From NCBI GenBank assembly GCA_949288805.1, contig CASELL010000006.1:1-64000 (forward strand): a DNA stretch of 64,000 nucleotides. Reading direction: 5' to 3'. Shown in pieces: positions 1 through 9,494 of the stretch. Position 1 is the first letter of the stretch; each line of letters begins with the position of its first letter. The translations under genes and the position numbers were made by a program. Under the pieces are notes generated by a model. The model did no database searches, had not been told where the DNA came from, and saw only the letters and a program-made list of their open reading frames with translations. This DNA comes from an uncultured Alphaproteobacteria bacterium (GTDB lineage: Bacteria > Pseudomonadota > Alphaproteobacteria > Rickettsiales > UBA1997).

Positions 1-20
1 AACTGAAACAGTTATTTTTT
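1..20 (+). terminator. Possible terminator of a gene left of the window
   Basis: The first bases form a 5-bp stem AACTG/CAGTT with an AAA loop, followed by a T-rich run. This looks like the 3' part of an intrinsic terminator for a plus-strand gene outside the window. The stem is short and the left side is cut off, so it is weak evidence. Confidence 0.35.
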
Positions 21-152
21 ATATTAAACATAAATTAATTATATCATTAATTAACTTGATTTTATGATAAAAATAAGAATGGGAAAAGTCAAGAAAAAAC
101 TTGTTTTTATTTTTTATTTTTATTAAATTATAAAAAACATTAAATTATATTT

Positions 153-938
153 ATGTCTAATATTGTAACAATAATTCCTACTAGAATGAAGGCTACTAGA
201 TTGCCTAATAAACCATTATTAGATATTAATGGTAAAAGTGTTATTCAAATAGTATGTGAAAACGCTAAAAAATACATACAAGGTGATTTATATGTAGCAG
301 CAGGAGATCAAGAAATAATTGATGAATGTGAAAAAATTGGCGTTAAAGCAATTTTGACAGATCCATCTTTACCGTCTGGAACAGATAGAATTGCTGCTGC
401 TTTAAAGCAAATAGATCCCTCTGGAACTAAATACGATATAGTTGTTAATTTTCAAGGTGATGGTTTAAATGTTGATCCAAGAGTTAATTTACCTTTAATA
501 AAAATGGTTGAAAAAGGCGATTGTGATATTGCTACTTGTGGTATGATTTTTCAAAGTCAAAAAGATTCCGACAACCCAACTAATGTTAAAATAGTTATGG
601 GTTTAAGAGACGGTGAAATTGAAGGAAGAGCTTTATATTTTACAAGAGCAGCAAATTGTCCTTTTACGAGAGATCCAGAAAAAATAAAAAATAAAGACTT
701 ATATCATCACATAGGAGTATATGTTTATAAAGCTAGTTCTTTACAAAAAATGGTTTCTTTACCTGTTGGTGTTTTAGAAGAAAGAGAGGCATTAGAGCAA
801 CTAAGAGCACTCGAAGCTGGTATGGTTATTAAAGCTAGAATTATTAAAAAAGAAGAAATGAAATTAATTCAAGAAGCACCAGCTGATGTAAACACGCCAG
901 AAGAACTAGAAGAAGCTAGAAAATACATTAATAAATAA
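153..938 (+). CDS. kdsB: 3-deoxy-manno-octulosonate cytidylyltransferase (CMP-KDO synthetase)
   Basis: KdsB activates KDO with CTP to give CMP-KDO, the donor for the inner core of lipopolysaccharide; it is cytosolic. The 261-residue length is typical. The N-terminal nucleotide-binding signature IIPTRMKATRLPNKPL lies at residues 7-22, SGTDR at 75-79, LYFTRAA at 161-167, the family motif HHIGVYVY at 185-192 and EALEQLRALE at 212-221. One oddity: the usual VNVQGDEP block reads VNFQGDGLNVDP (residues 98-109), so the acidic residue after GD is replaced by Gly. The gene stands alone, ends in a strong terminator and faces the virB6-like gene. It implies that this bacterium makes KDO-containing LPS, as do Rickettsiaceae but not Anaplasmataceae. 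Confidence 0.93.
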   Translation: MSNIVTIIPTRMKATRLPNKPLLDINGKSVIQIVCENAKKYIQGDLYVAAGDQEIIDECEKIGVKAILTDPSLPSGTDRIAAALKQIDPSGTKYDIVVNFQGDGLNVDPRVNLPLIKMVEKGDCDIATCGMIFQSQKDSDNPTNVKIVMGLRDGEIEGRALYFTRAANCPFTRDPEKIKNKDLYHHIGVYVYKASSLQKMVSLPVGVLEEREALEQLRALEAGMVIKARIIKKEEMKLIQEAPADVNTPEELEEARKYINK

Positions 939-951
939 TTTAATATTACTT

Positions 952-986
952 AAATATACCTATTAATCTAATAGGTATATTTTTTA
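952..986. terminator. Bidirectional intrinsic terminator between kdsB and the virB6-like gene
   Basis: A perfect 14-bp inverted repeat (arms 952-965 and 969-982, loop ATC) is followed by a T run on the plus strand and preceded by A-rich sequence. It lies between two convergent genes, and the minus-strand stop codon (984-986) sits at its edge. It can serve both transcripts. Confidence 0.85.
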
Positions 987-3900
987 TCTATTACTACTAT
1001 CAAATAAAATTTGATTTCCTTGATTTAAAAGATCTGTAGCTTTTTGCGATAATAATTGAGTTCCATCTGCAGTTAAAAGACTAGTAGCATCTCCACCAAT
1101 CAATGTTTCGTTTGTACCAGTATCTACATTGTTAGATTTAGAATATTGACTTGCTTTTTCAGAATATTCTATAAAGTCTTTTATTGATTCTTCGTCTGCA
1201 ATCTCTCCAGCTCCCATCAATAATTGAACCTTAGAAGAATAATTACTTAATTCAGCCTCATAAGCAGCAATTAAAGAATTTATAATTTCTCTAGAATCGT
1301 GTTCGCTTAAATATGTAATATTTCCACTTTGATCAACTGATTTTAATCTATTATTACCTGTTTCTATAGCGTCCTTAATATTTTTTAAATTCTCTAATTT
1401 GTTATTTAAAGCAATAACAGTAGAATTTATATTATCATAATTATATGTATTGTTTTTTCCTTTAAAGAATACTTTATTGTTTGTTGAGAAAATATCTCTT
1501 AATTTATTATCAAAGTCTCTGTTATATTCACCATTAGATATAGCATTGTTTACCAAACTATTTCTAAAAGACTCTTTACTAACTTTTACAATCTTAATTT
1601 TGTCATCGTCATCTTTTGTTAAATCTGCAAAGTAATTAGTCTCTTTAACACTTTTTTCACTTTTCTTTCTATAATCTTCAAGTGAGTTCTCTTGTTTGAA
1701 GTTTCTTGGCTTTCCAGCTTGTTCTTTAGGATTTCGTTTATAATAATCTTCAAAATAACCACCCGTGATGGCATTAAGTAAATTTTCGTCCATATTGTCT
1801 TCTGTATTTTTTTCAAGTGACTTTTCGCCAAAATATAAATCTCTTGTATCTCTAGCCCATCTAGCCCATCTTTCTCTATATGATTCGTCTTTCTCCCTTC
1901 CAACACCGAAAAGAGATTGAGCAAAACCGGCTCCACTCTTGCCAACAACTTTTCCAATTTTCTTAGCTGAACCAAATATTATACCATCATTACCAGAACC
2001 TCTTAAATCAACAAGATTTCTTGTCCAAGACATAGGTTTAAAGTCTTGTACTGTCGAAAGACCACTATCTTTAACTATTGATGTTAGTTGTCCATCTATA
2101 CCTTTAGCAATATCTTTTGACATATAAGAACCAGCATTTTGTCCATTAATTTCTATAATACTAGAAATTATTCCCATAATAGAGTTAATTATAGAACCAA
2201 ACATAAATATCAAACAGAAAGCTATTAACATGTTAATACAATAAGAAAAGAAGAAATTGTCTGGTAATCCAGTATGTACAGCTACAACAAAATTATTAAG
2301 AAGTTTTCTTATTCCTTCTAATACAATATTAACATCTCCTGTTCCAATCCAATAATCACCAAGAAGAACAAAACAAACTTTAAAATTTAATAATTCTTTG
2401 ATAATATTATTAACTAAAGATGTAAAAAAATAAAAAGCTGTAAAAAAAGAAAACATTTCTAAACATTTACCTATTATAGAATTAATCCAACTTTTGAAAA
2501 AATTATTAGTATGTTTAAAAAATGATAAAAGTAGGAAAAATGGTGCCAAAGGTAATAATAATGTTAATTGTAATAATAAAAATACAAATGGAATAACAGT
2601 TGATAAAACTTTAACAAAATAATATACCAATAATAACATTAAAGCTATAGAAATAAAAATACCTAAAAAGAAATAATCTGAAAAATTATAGAAAAAAGAC
2701 ATAACTTTTATAGTTAATGTATCTCCAGCAAAAAACGCAGTAATCTCATCTATTAATGCAAAATTTGAAGATAAAGATAAACTACTATCAACATATTGAA
2801 GACCGGCTCCTAAGGAAGTATCGCTTGGAGCAAATCCATTATCAAAAACATTTGATACTAAATCAATTAGTCCTATTGTTCCATTAACAAAAAAGTTTAT
2901 AACTATCTTACTAAAAAGAGAAAATCCATTTGGAGAAATAAGTGTTATTAGGATTGATAGTTTTATAATAAATATCAAAAGTTCCTTTCTGTCAATAAGA
3001 TCTTCGAATTCATTATCTTTGCCAGGAATTGGAGTTCTTTTTAAGAAAATAACCCTATAACCCCAAAAAACAACAAATATTGCCATCAATATTCTTACAA
3101 CTGTCCCAAATTCACTACTAATCAAATTATTAAATATTTCAGCTACTATACCATCATCTCTGTCATTTTCCTGTCCAGGTCTAGGAGTTCCTAATAAGAA
3201 ATATTCTATTTCTTCCAACTTTTGACCTATTCCACCATAATCATCTAAATTTATTCCAGACAATATCTCTATTTTATAAAAACCAGAATTATCTAGATAC
3301 AATTTATCTAAAATAACCATTTTTATCTTCTCACCATAACCATATGGTTCATTATATGTGCTATTTGTTATTTTATATAGTTGTTTTGGCCCATACTGGA
3401 AATAGGAAGAAGTTTTCCTTTTTTTAACTCCCGTAGTAAAATCTTCTTCTATTACATAGCAGGCATTCATGAATTTTTCTATTGAAGAAGCAATTATATA
3501 TCCATAATTTTTTATGTTGTTTTGAATTAAATCTTTCTCATATTGTGCTATATTAAATGTAATTTGATATTCGTCTTCTATTAAAATATTGTTTGTATTA
3601 CTTTCCAAATTTTGATTGTGATAAGATATATCAAAATAATTTTTCTTAAAATCAGCATAAGTATAATCTAATTCTTCATATTCTTTACAATCATATATTA
3701 CATTTGTTAATTCATTTTTATTATTAGGATTATTATAAGAAGTGTTATAACACAACCCCCTGCTGTAATCTTCAACTAAAGTATTCTTCTCAGTACCCAA
3801 AGAAGGAAAAAATATCGAACTACTACTGTTTTTACACGGAGAATCTTCAAAAAAACCATTAATACCATCGCCACCAAAAGATGTACAGTGTTTACAATCA

Positions 3901-4964
3901 CCAACCTGCTCTTCCGCAGCTGAACACTCCTCTTTGCTTGGTTTATTTATAATAAAAAAATCATCTGAACTACATTTTTTAAGGGTCCCAATAACATCGC
4001 TTTCAAATTTAGTATCACAATCACTACAAAAAGAAGTAAAACCTTCTTTCTTTAATTCACAACTACAATCAACTGTATCATTTGGATCAAGAATATTGAC
4101 ACATTTTTCATAATCTAATTCACCAGTTGGTTTTTTATACTTTGTTATTACATAATTATCTGAAATATTTTTTCCTTCAAACCAATTAACTTTTGAACAT
4201 ATTATTTTATCTGCTATAAGATGATGATAAGCAGACGGTTCACTTCTACCAGTTATACCATAAGAGGCTAAATATAAACCAGCACCCCTAGTAACACGAC
4301 ATGGTTTTTGTTGTTCTGGGGTTTTTTCTACTCCAACAAAAATAGATTTCCCTGGCTCAACAATTTTACCAAAATAATATTGATCTTCTTTAGTATCGTT
4401 TGTATAAGTAGCTATTCCATCAAAATAATTTCTTATATAATAGAAATTCATTTCATCGTTTAATATAGTATTTAATTTAGTATTTTTATAAATTTCCAAA
4501 GCACACAAAAAACTTTCATCTACATTATAAAAAGCTGATTCTTCTAAAACACTATCGTATTTATTTGGATATATTAGATCACCATGCCAAGGCAACCAAG
4601 AACCAGTTATATTTATTAATAACGGATCTCCATTTAATGTCAGTCCTAAATCTGTTTGTTGTATTTTTTGCATCATGCTTTCATGCTTATATGTTGAAGA
4701 ATAATCAAATATAATTTGACTATCATTTTCAGCATAAGCCTTAATAATATTACCTTTTATACCGAACTCATTGGCTTCTATACATGTTCCACCAAATTTG
4801 TTTTTTATGTCCCAAGAACTAGAAAGAAAAATTATTATAAACAAAACAGTAAAAATAAGGAATGCTATAGCGATTATCGCGGCCAGTTTAACTATTTGTT
4901 TAACTAAGTTTACTATTGCCTTAAAAATTCTTTTAAAAATAGTAGCAATTAAATTTTCGGACAT
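984..4964 (-). CDS. Giant VirB6/TrbL-like type IV secretion inner-membrane protein
   Basis: A 1326-residue protein with a VirB6/TrbL-like polytopic core. Residues 24-48 form an N-terminal membrane segment. They are followed by a large, probably periplasmic region that is rich in Cys between about 288 and 426, with CXC and CXXC pairs such as CSC, CSDC and CKHC. Several hydrophobic segments lie between about 615 and 950. A hydrophilic C-terminal region of about 370 residues follows, ending in Asn/Ser/Asp-rich sequence. Rickettsiales typically carry several tandem VirB6 paralogues with such long N- and C-terminal extensions (the Rvh system), so this is probably a channel or platform subunit of a vir-type system. 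No other vir gene is adjacent. The gene starts 13 bases from the tRNA-Leu gene. The family call rests on architecture and size, not on an alignment. Confidence 0.75.
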   Translation of the reverse strand: MSENLIATIFKRIFKAIVNLVKQIVKLAAIIAIAFLIFTVLFIIIFLSSSWDIKNKFGGTCIEANEFGIKGNIIKAYAENDSQIIFDYSSTYKHESMMQKIQQTDLGLTLNGDPLLINITGSWLPWHGDLIYPNKYDSVLEESAFYNVDESFLCALEIYKNTKLNTILNDEMNFYYIRNYFDGIATYTNDTKEDQYYFGKIVEPGKSIFVGVEKTPEQQKPCRVTRGAGLYLASYGITGRSEPSAYHHLIADKIICSKVNWFEGKNISDNYVITKYKKPTGELDYEKCVNILDPNDTVDCSCELKKEGFTSFCSDCDTKFESDVIGTLKKCSSDDFFIINKPSKEECSAAEEQVGDCKHCTSFGGDGINGFFEDSPCKNSSSSIFFPSLGTEKNTLVEDYSRGLCYNTSYNNPNNKNELTNVIYDCKEYEELDYTYADFKKNYFDISYHNQNLESNTNNILIEDEYQITFNIAQYEKDLIQNNIKNYGYIIASSIEKFMNACYVIEEDFTTGVKKRKTSSYFQYGPKQLYKITNSTYNEPYGYGEKIKMVILDKLYLDNSGFYKIEILSGINLDDYGGIGQKLEEIEYFLLGTPRPGQENDRDDGIVAEIFNNLISSEFGTVVRILMAIFVVFWGYRVIFLKRTPIPGKDNEFEDLIDRKELLIFIIKLSILITLISPNGFSLFSKIVINFFVNGTIGLIDLVSNVFDNGFAPSDTSLGAGLQYVDSSLSLSSNFALIDEITAFFAGDTLTIKVMSFFYNFSDYFFLGIFISIALMLLLVYYFVKVLSTVIPFVFLLLQLTLLLPLAPFFLLLSFFKHTNNFFKSWINSIIGKCLEMFSFFTAFYFFTSLVNNIIKELLNFKVCFVLLGDYWIGTGDVNIVLEGIRKLLNNFVVAVHTGLPDNFFFSYCINMLIAFCLIFMFGSIINSIMGIISSIIEINGQNAGSYMSKDIAKGIDGQLTSIVKDSGLSTVQDFKPMSWTRNLVDLRGSGNDGIIFGSAKKIGKVVGKSGAGFAQSLFGVGREKDESYRERWARWARDTRDLYFGEKSLEKNTEDNMDENLLNAITGGYFEDYYKRNPKEQAGKPRNFKQENSLEDYRKKSEKSVKETNYFADLTKDDDDKIKIVKVSKESFRNSLVNNAISNGEYNRDFDNKLRDIFSTNNKVFFKGKNNTYNYDNINSTVIALNNKLENLKNIKDAIETGNNRLKSVDQSGNITYLSEHDSREIINSLIAAYEAELSNYSSKVQLLMGAGEIADEESIKDFIEYSEKASQYSKSNNVDTGTNETLIGGDATSLLTADGTQLLSQKATDLLNQGNQILFDSSNR

Positions 4965-4977
4965 ACTAACGATAAAA

Positions 4978-5063
4978 TGGTACCCGCGGCCGGACTTGAA
5001 CCGGCAAGGGCCGAAGCCCCACAGATTTTAAGTCTGTTATGTCTACCATTCCATCACGCGGGC
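4978..5063 (-). tRNA. tRNA-Leu (anticodon UAA)
   Basis: Cloverleaf read on the minus strand: acceptor arm GCCCGCG with CGCGGGT, anticodon loop CTTAAAA giving UAA, a long variable arm (GGGGC-TTCG-GCCC region) as expected of a class II tRNA, T-loop GGTTCAAGTCC, discriminator A and an encoded CCA. It decodes UUA, the dominant Leu codon in this A+T-rich genome. Confidence 0.96.
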
Positions 5064-5115
5064 ATATCAACTCTTAAAAATATAACATCTATTTTTTTAA
5101 AAATCAAGAAATAAA

Positions 5116-6369
5116 TTAAAAAAATAACTTAAACATAATAGTAAACATATCATAACTATTTTTTGTCCCATTATTTATTTTTGATGTCATATAATTGTCA
5201 ATAAATTTTTCTAATATTCTCGAGTATTCAAATATAACTTTTGCATTATTAATAGGCATCCAATTCACAGCAAAAGAATATTTATCATAAGATCCATAAT
5301 CAAATACTATATTTGAAACAATATCTTGCATGTTTGTTTTTGAATATCTAAAAACAGTTTCAAAGGCTCCAAACCCACCTGAATCAATTGGTCGTCTCAC
5401 ATTGTCAATTGTACCAAAAGAACCGCTATCATATTCTAAACTTTCACCTGTTGGTATATAACCAATCTGAATATAATAACTATAAAAATTAAAATCTTTA
5501 TTATATCCTTTTTTCGATGGTTTAACAATAGAAAAAGCATAGTTTGATTGTAAATTAATATTTTCATAATTAACAGAAAATTCTAATACAATGTTATTAA
5601 CATTAGAAATAGTATATAGTAAATTTGACCCATCGATATTTGGTACCATATCGCTTTTATATTTAGCATGCAAAAGATAATAATCAACTCCAAAATGTAT
5701 CAAATTGTTTTTATTTTTATATGGATTGTAATATGTTCTAAAAACAGCTACACTCTTACTTAAATTATCGACACTTTCCGAATAAGAATTACCATATAAA
5801 CCATAAAATACACCAAAATTATCATAAATCTGGCTAACCTTAAAACCTATACCACTATAAAAAAATAGATTACCAACCATATAATATCTAGTAGAACTAG
5901 CAAATTGTGAGCCATTTCCAGAGTTTTCATTTTCAAGAGATATTATAGTATTTATTTGTCCAATATCAAAACTAACATAATTAGATATGTTATATCTCAA
6001 ATAAGCATCATAAATATTAAAACTAGAATTAGAGGCTTTTATTTTAAAATTAAAAGTTATTTTATCATTTATAATTTTTTTCATACCAAGTCTTACTTGA
6101 TTCATTTTAAAATTTGAATAATTATCTTTATCTAAACCACTATATATCTTGTTATTAAGTTCACTTTCATTATCTGTATCACTAACACCAAAAAATATTC
6201 TAGCATTAAATTTTACATCATTTAATATTTTTTTATTATCTAAATTATTTATCCTACTTTGTAAATCATATATATCTTGTTGTAATTTTTTAATTTCTTC
6301 ATCATAAGAAAGAGCAAAAGAATTACTAACAAAGACAAAAAATATAAATAAAAAAAATATTTTTTTCAT
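5116..6369 (-). CDS. Outer-membrane porin of the phosphate-selective (OprO/OprP) type
   Basis: A 417-residue secreted beta-barrel protein. From the ATG at 6369 it has a clear signal peptide (MKKIFFLFIFFVFVSNSFA). A short coiled coil at about residues 23-45 (EEIKKLQQDIYDLQSRI) is followed by many alternating aromatic strands and a terminal Phe, the usual outer-membrane insertion signal. The N-terminal coiled coil, and the late block where an FGAFETVFRYS segment follows a Gly/Asp-rich loop, recall the Porin_O_P family. A TTG four codons upstream is also open but would spoil the signal peptide, so the ATG was chosen. It probably carries solutes or anions across the outer membrane; the substrate cannot be inferred. 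Confidence 0.72.
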   Translation of the reverse strand: MKKIFFLFIFFVFVSNSFALSYDEEIKKLQQDIYDLQSRINNLDNKKILNDVKFNARIFFGVSDTDNESELNNKIYSGLDKDNYSNFKMNQVRLGMKKIINDKITFNFKIKASNSSFNIYDAYLRYNISNYVSFDIGQINTIISLENENSGNGSQFASSTRYYMVGNLFFYSGIGFKVSQIYDNFGVFYGLYGNSYSESVDNLSKSVAVFRTYYNPYKNKNNLIHFGVDYYLLHAKYKSDMVPNIDGSNLLYTISNVNNIVLEFSVNYENINLQSNYAFSIVKPSKKGYNKDFNFYSYYIQIGYIPTGESLEYDSGSFGTIDNVRRPIDSGGFGAFETVFRYSKTNMQDIVSNIVFDYGSYDKYSFAVNWMPINNAKVIFEYSRILEKFIDNYMTSKINNGTKNSYDMFTIMFKLFF

Positions 6370-6442
6370 ACTAAAAACCAATTTATATAATAAATCTTAA
6401 ACCAAATTAAAGAAAAATAAAGAAAAAAAATTTAAACAGTTT

Positions 6443-7687
6443 TTATTTTTTATTAAATTTTTTAGATATTCTTTTAAAGTTTTTAATTATTATTTTTTCA
6501 TCTTTAATTTTTCTATTTTTCATTAAAAAATTACCATCACAAACAACATCAGTAATACAATTTTTATCAGCAGAATAAACCAAATTAGATATTAAATTAT
6601 AATCTGGTAAAAGTTGTATATCGTTAGCATCTAATAATAAAAAATCAGCAAGTTTTCCTTCTTCTATAACACCGGCATTTAACCCAAAACATTCTGCTCC
6701 ATTTTTTGTAGCAACTTTAAAAATATCTTCTGCTTTACAAGCAACAGGAGAATTATGTTGATCTTTTGCTGACAAACTGGCAATTTTCATTTCTTCTATC
6801 ATGCTTAAATTATTATTAGAAGAAGCCCCATCAGTTCCAAGAGTAACAAAACAATTTTCATTTAACATTTTTTGAAATGCCATTTTTCCAGAGTTTAATT
6901 TTAAATTAGAAACTGGACAATGAGCAATTTTTACATTATATTTATTTATTAAGCTAATATCTTTATCAGTCAAATGAACACAATGAGCTAAAATTGTTTT
7001 ATCAGTCAAACAACCTAATTTTTCAAGTTTTTCAATAGGAGTTAAACCACAATCCTTTATACAATCTTCAACTTCTTTTTTTGTTTCACAAGCATGTATA
7101 TGTAAATACATATTATTTTTTTTAGCTACATTCACAGCAAATTTAAACAATTCATTAGATACTGTATAAATAGCATGACAAGATATAGTTTTAATTATTC
7201 TTTTATTATCTATTTTCAATTTTAAAAAATCATTAAAAAATTCTTTTCTTTTTTTTGTTTCTTCTTCATTAAAAAGATCAAAAGCAACAGTAGATATACA
7301 AGCTCTAACTCCCATTTCATTTACAGCATTAATGGTTGCTTCTTGGCAGGAATACATATCATTAAAAAATACAGTTCCACTTTTTATCATTTCTAAAATT
7401 GCCATTTTAGAACTCCAATAAAAATCTTCATAAATCATTCTATTTTCAACTGGCCATATATCTTCATTTAACCAAGAAAATAATTCTTTATCGTCACCAA
7501 GACCTCTTAAAATATTCATAGCACAATGCGTATGTGTATTATAGAAAGCTGGTATAATATATTTATTTTTACAATTTACTATAATATCTGCTTTAATATC
7601 AATGTTTTTTGATATTTTTTTTATTATATTATCTTTGATATATATATCTTTATTATAATTTTTTACATTTTTTAAAAGTATAGACAT
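6443..7687 (-). CDS. Amidohydrolase of the MtaD / 5'-deoxyadenosine deaminase type
   Basis: A 414-residue metal-dependent deaminase of the amidohydrolase superfamily. The first metal-binding HXH is at residues 52-54 (NTHTH), followed by HIHACET, AHCVHL and the late metal Asp in LGTDGASSNNN. This set matches the MtaD/SsnA/TrzA group, which deaminates S-adenosylhomocysteine, methylthioadenosine or 5'-deoxyadenosine. The start was placed at the ATG at 7687, because the longer reading begins at TTG and adds six poorly supported residues. The gene is not in an obvious operon. Removal of 5'-deoxyadenosine from radical-SAM enzymes such as BioB (also in this window) is a possible role, but the substrate is unproven. 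Confidence 0.82.
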   Translation of the reverse strand: MSILLKNVKNYNKDIYIKDNIIKKISKNIDIKADIIVNCKNKYIIPAFYNTHTHCAMNILRGLGDDKELFSWLNEDIWPVENRMIYEDFYWSSKMAILEMIKSGTVFFNDMYSCQEATINAVNEMGVRACISTVAFDLFNEEETKKRKEFFNDFLKLKIDNKRIIKTISCHAIYTVSNELFKFAVNVAKKNNMYLHIHACETKKEVEDCIKDCGLTPIEKLEKLGCLTDKTILAHCVHLTDKDISLINKYNVKIAHCPVSNLKLNSGKMAFQKMLNENCFVTLGTDGASSNNNLSMIEEMKIASLSAKDQHNSPVACKAEDIFKVATKNGAECFGLNAGVIEEGKLADFLLLDANDIQLLPDYNLISNLVYSADKNCITDVVCDGNFLMKNRKIKDEKIIIKNFKRISKKFNKK

Positions 7688-7898
7688 TTTTACATTTATA
7701 AACAATATATAATAAACATAATAAAAGATATTTTTTTGTCAATAAAAATTATAAATAAACTTATAAATATAATATTTTTTATTTTTTTAAATATATTAAT
7801 AAATGTTTATTTAATATAAATAAATATATATATCAATTATAAAAATGTATTTTTTTGAAACTATATTTTAAATATTATGTTTTTTTTTATTTTTTTTA

Positions 7899-7926
7899 TT
7901 GACTAATAAAAAAACGGTTATAAAAT
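7899..7926 (+). promoter_or_regulatory. Sigma70-type promoter of the small outer-membrane protein
   Basis: TTGACT (7899-7904), a 16-base spacer and TAAAAT (7921-7926) lie about 36 bases before the start codon of the barrel gene. An AAGGA Shine-Dalgarno sequence at 7951-7955 completes the start region. The roughly 190 bases upstream are low-complexity A/T. Confidence 0.7.
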
Positions 7927-7962
7927 GACCCATAATTACAAACAATTAAAAAGGATTTTGAA

Positions 7963-8475
7963 ATGAAAAAATCTGTAAAAACATTAGCTTTAGCTTGTGT
8001 AGCTACTTGTTGTGCTCTAAATGCTCAAGCTAAAACAGAAGGAAACTATATTGGTGTTAATATAGTTAATTACGGAGTAGGAAATGCTAAAGGTAGTTCT
8101 ACTTTTGTAAGAAATGAAGAAATTAGAGATATATCTCTATCTTATAAATATGCTTTTAATTATAATAATTTCATAATCGCTCCTGAATTGAGATATGGTG
8201 TTGGTTTATCATCTGCTGCTCAAGAAGTTTATGATGTTAAATTACACTTAGGTTATGATTTAAGCGACAAATTAGCAGTTTTAGCTAATGTTGGTTTTAA
8301 TTCAAACAACACAGACTTTACAAGAACTCATCACAATGAAAGAGAAGCAATAGTTTATGGTATTGGTATGAAATATCAATTAGATGAAAGATTTAACTTA
8401 GAAGCTTCTATTGATATTAGAGAAAAAGGTATTGATATAGAAACAACAAACTTCGGTATTTCTTATAATTTCTAA
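7963..8475 (+). CDS. Small outer-membrane beta-barrel protein (opacity-like)
   Basis: A 170-residue protein with a signal peptide ending near ALNAQA (cleavage about residue 23), alternating beta-strand sequence and a C-terminal Phe (FGISYNF). These are the features of an eight-stranded OmpA/opacity-type barrel. It has its own promoter, a good AAGGA ribosome site and a strong terminator, so it is a monocistronic and probably well-expressed surface protein. A second protein of similar type lies at 23687-24259. The exact function cannot be read from the sequence. Confidence 0.75.
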   Translation: MKKSVKTLALACVATCCALNAQAKTEGNYIGVNIVNYGVGNAKGSSTFVRNEEIRDISLSYKYAFNYNNFIIAPELRYGVGLSSAAQEVYDVKLHLGYDLSDKLAVLANVGFNSNNTDFTRTHHNEREAIVYGIGMKYQLDERFNLEASIDIREKGIDIETTNFGISYNF

Positions 8476-8500
8476 TGGATATATCAAAGCAATGCTAAAA

Positions 8501-8530
8501 AATATTCCACTGAATGTGGAATATTTTTTT
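8501..8530 (+). terminator. Intrinsic terminator after the small barrel protein
   Basis: A perfect 10-bp stem AATATTCCAC/GTGGAATATT (8501-8510 and 8516-8525) with a TGAAT loop, followed by a T run. Confidence 0.93.
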
Positions 8531-8604
8531 GGAATGTTTAAAATGCTTGTTTTTTAAAAAAAGTAATATATTATTGGTTTATGTGTATAACGATATCAAC
8601 GTTT

Positions 8605-9441
8605 ATGAAGAAAAAAATTATAATAAGTTTAGTAATTTTAATATTGGTTGCATTATGTATTACTACTATTATTGTTATTAAAAAAAATAATAAAAATATA
8701 GATGATAACGCTATTGTGGCAAAATCAAAAATTGGAAATATAACAGTAAAAGATGTTAAAGATTACTTAAATAATATACAACAACTTTTTGGTCAAAATT
8801 TAGATATAAACAATCTTAAGAAAGAAGAAAAAGAATTAATTGTTAATGAAATAGTTAATAATAAAATAATATTGGAAACAGCAAAAAAAAGTGGTGTTGA
8901 AAACACAGAGGAATATAAAGTACAAGTAGAAAATTTTAAAAATAATCTCGCGAAAGAATTATTTTTAAATAAACTAATATCAGAAAATATTACAGAAGAA
9001 AAAATTAGAGAAAGGTATGACGAAGTTAACAAAATATTAGTTAATAAAAAAGAATATAAGGTTAAGCATATATTAGTTAAAACAAAAGCAGAAATAGACA
9101 AAGTTGTTAGAGAATTAAAAAATAATACTTTTGAAGACTTAGCAGAAAAATATTCTATTGATAGTAGCAAAAGCAATGGCGGCGATCTAGGATATGTTGT
9201 AGAAGGACAAACAGTTCCAGAATTTGATGAAGTATTAAAAAAACAACCATTAAGAAAGTTATCTGAACCATTTGAAACACAATTTGGTTGGCATATATTA
9301 ATAAAAGAAGATGAAAGAAAGGCAACGATTAAAGATTACGAAGAAGAGAAAGAATTAATAAAAGATGCACTAACTAGAGATTTTATTAGAAATTATAGCC
9401 TAAAAAATCTTGAAGGAATGAATATAGAAATATTAGAATAA
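8605..9441 (+). CDS. Membrane-anchored or secreted parvulin-type peptidyl-prolyl isomerase
   Basis: A chaperone/isomerase that helps exported proteins fold in the periplasm. From the ATG at 8605 it is 278 residues: MKKK and a hydrophobic stretch (about 5-24) as signal or anchor, a SurA_N-like helical region, then one PpiC/rotamase domain at about residues 140-235. That domain holds the family blocks VKHILVKT, FEDLAEKYSID, GGDLGYV and FGWHILIK. An ATG at 8581 is also open but adds eight polar residues before the membrane segment. The gene precedes msbA and could assist outer-membrane protein assembly. It could be called prsA- or surA-like; the single rotamase domain argues against classical SurA with two. 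Confidence 0.85.
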   Translation: MKKKIIISLVILILVALCITTIIVIKKNNKNIDDNAIVAKSKIGNITVKDVKDYLNNIQQLFGQNLDINNLKKEEKELIVNEIVNNKIILETAKKSGVENTEEYKVQVENFKNNLAKELFLNKLISENITEEKIRERYDEVNKILVNKKEYKVKHILVKTKAEIDKVVRELKNNTFEDLAEKYSIDSSKSNGGDLGYVVEGQTVPEFDEVLKKQPLRKLSEPFETQFGWHILIKEDERKATIKDYEEEKELIKDALTRDFIRNYSLKNLEGMNIEILE

Positions 9442-9450
9442 TTTATTAAC

Positions 9451-9480
9451 TAGTAGTTATTTAATAAAAAATAACTACTA
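9451..9480 (+). terminator. Inverted repeat, probable terminator between the parvulin and msbA
   Basis: Perfect 12-bp arms (9451-9462 and 9469-9480, beginning TAGTAGTTATTT) are followed by ATTTATTTTT. The T run is interrupted, so termination may be partial. Confidence 0.6.
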
Positions 9481-9494
9481 ATTTATTTTTATAT

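Noticed and set aside
1619-1975. Minus-strand ORF of 118 codons inside the virB6-like gene
   Set aside because: Shifted-frame shadow of a long real gene with no start signal or recognisable motif.
7706-7898. A possible small RNA or gene in the A/T-rich gap before the barrel gene
   Set aside because: Only low-complexity A/T runs and no hairpin or ORF with a ribosome site; only the promoter at its right end could be supported.
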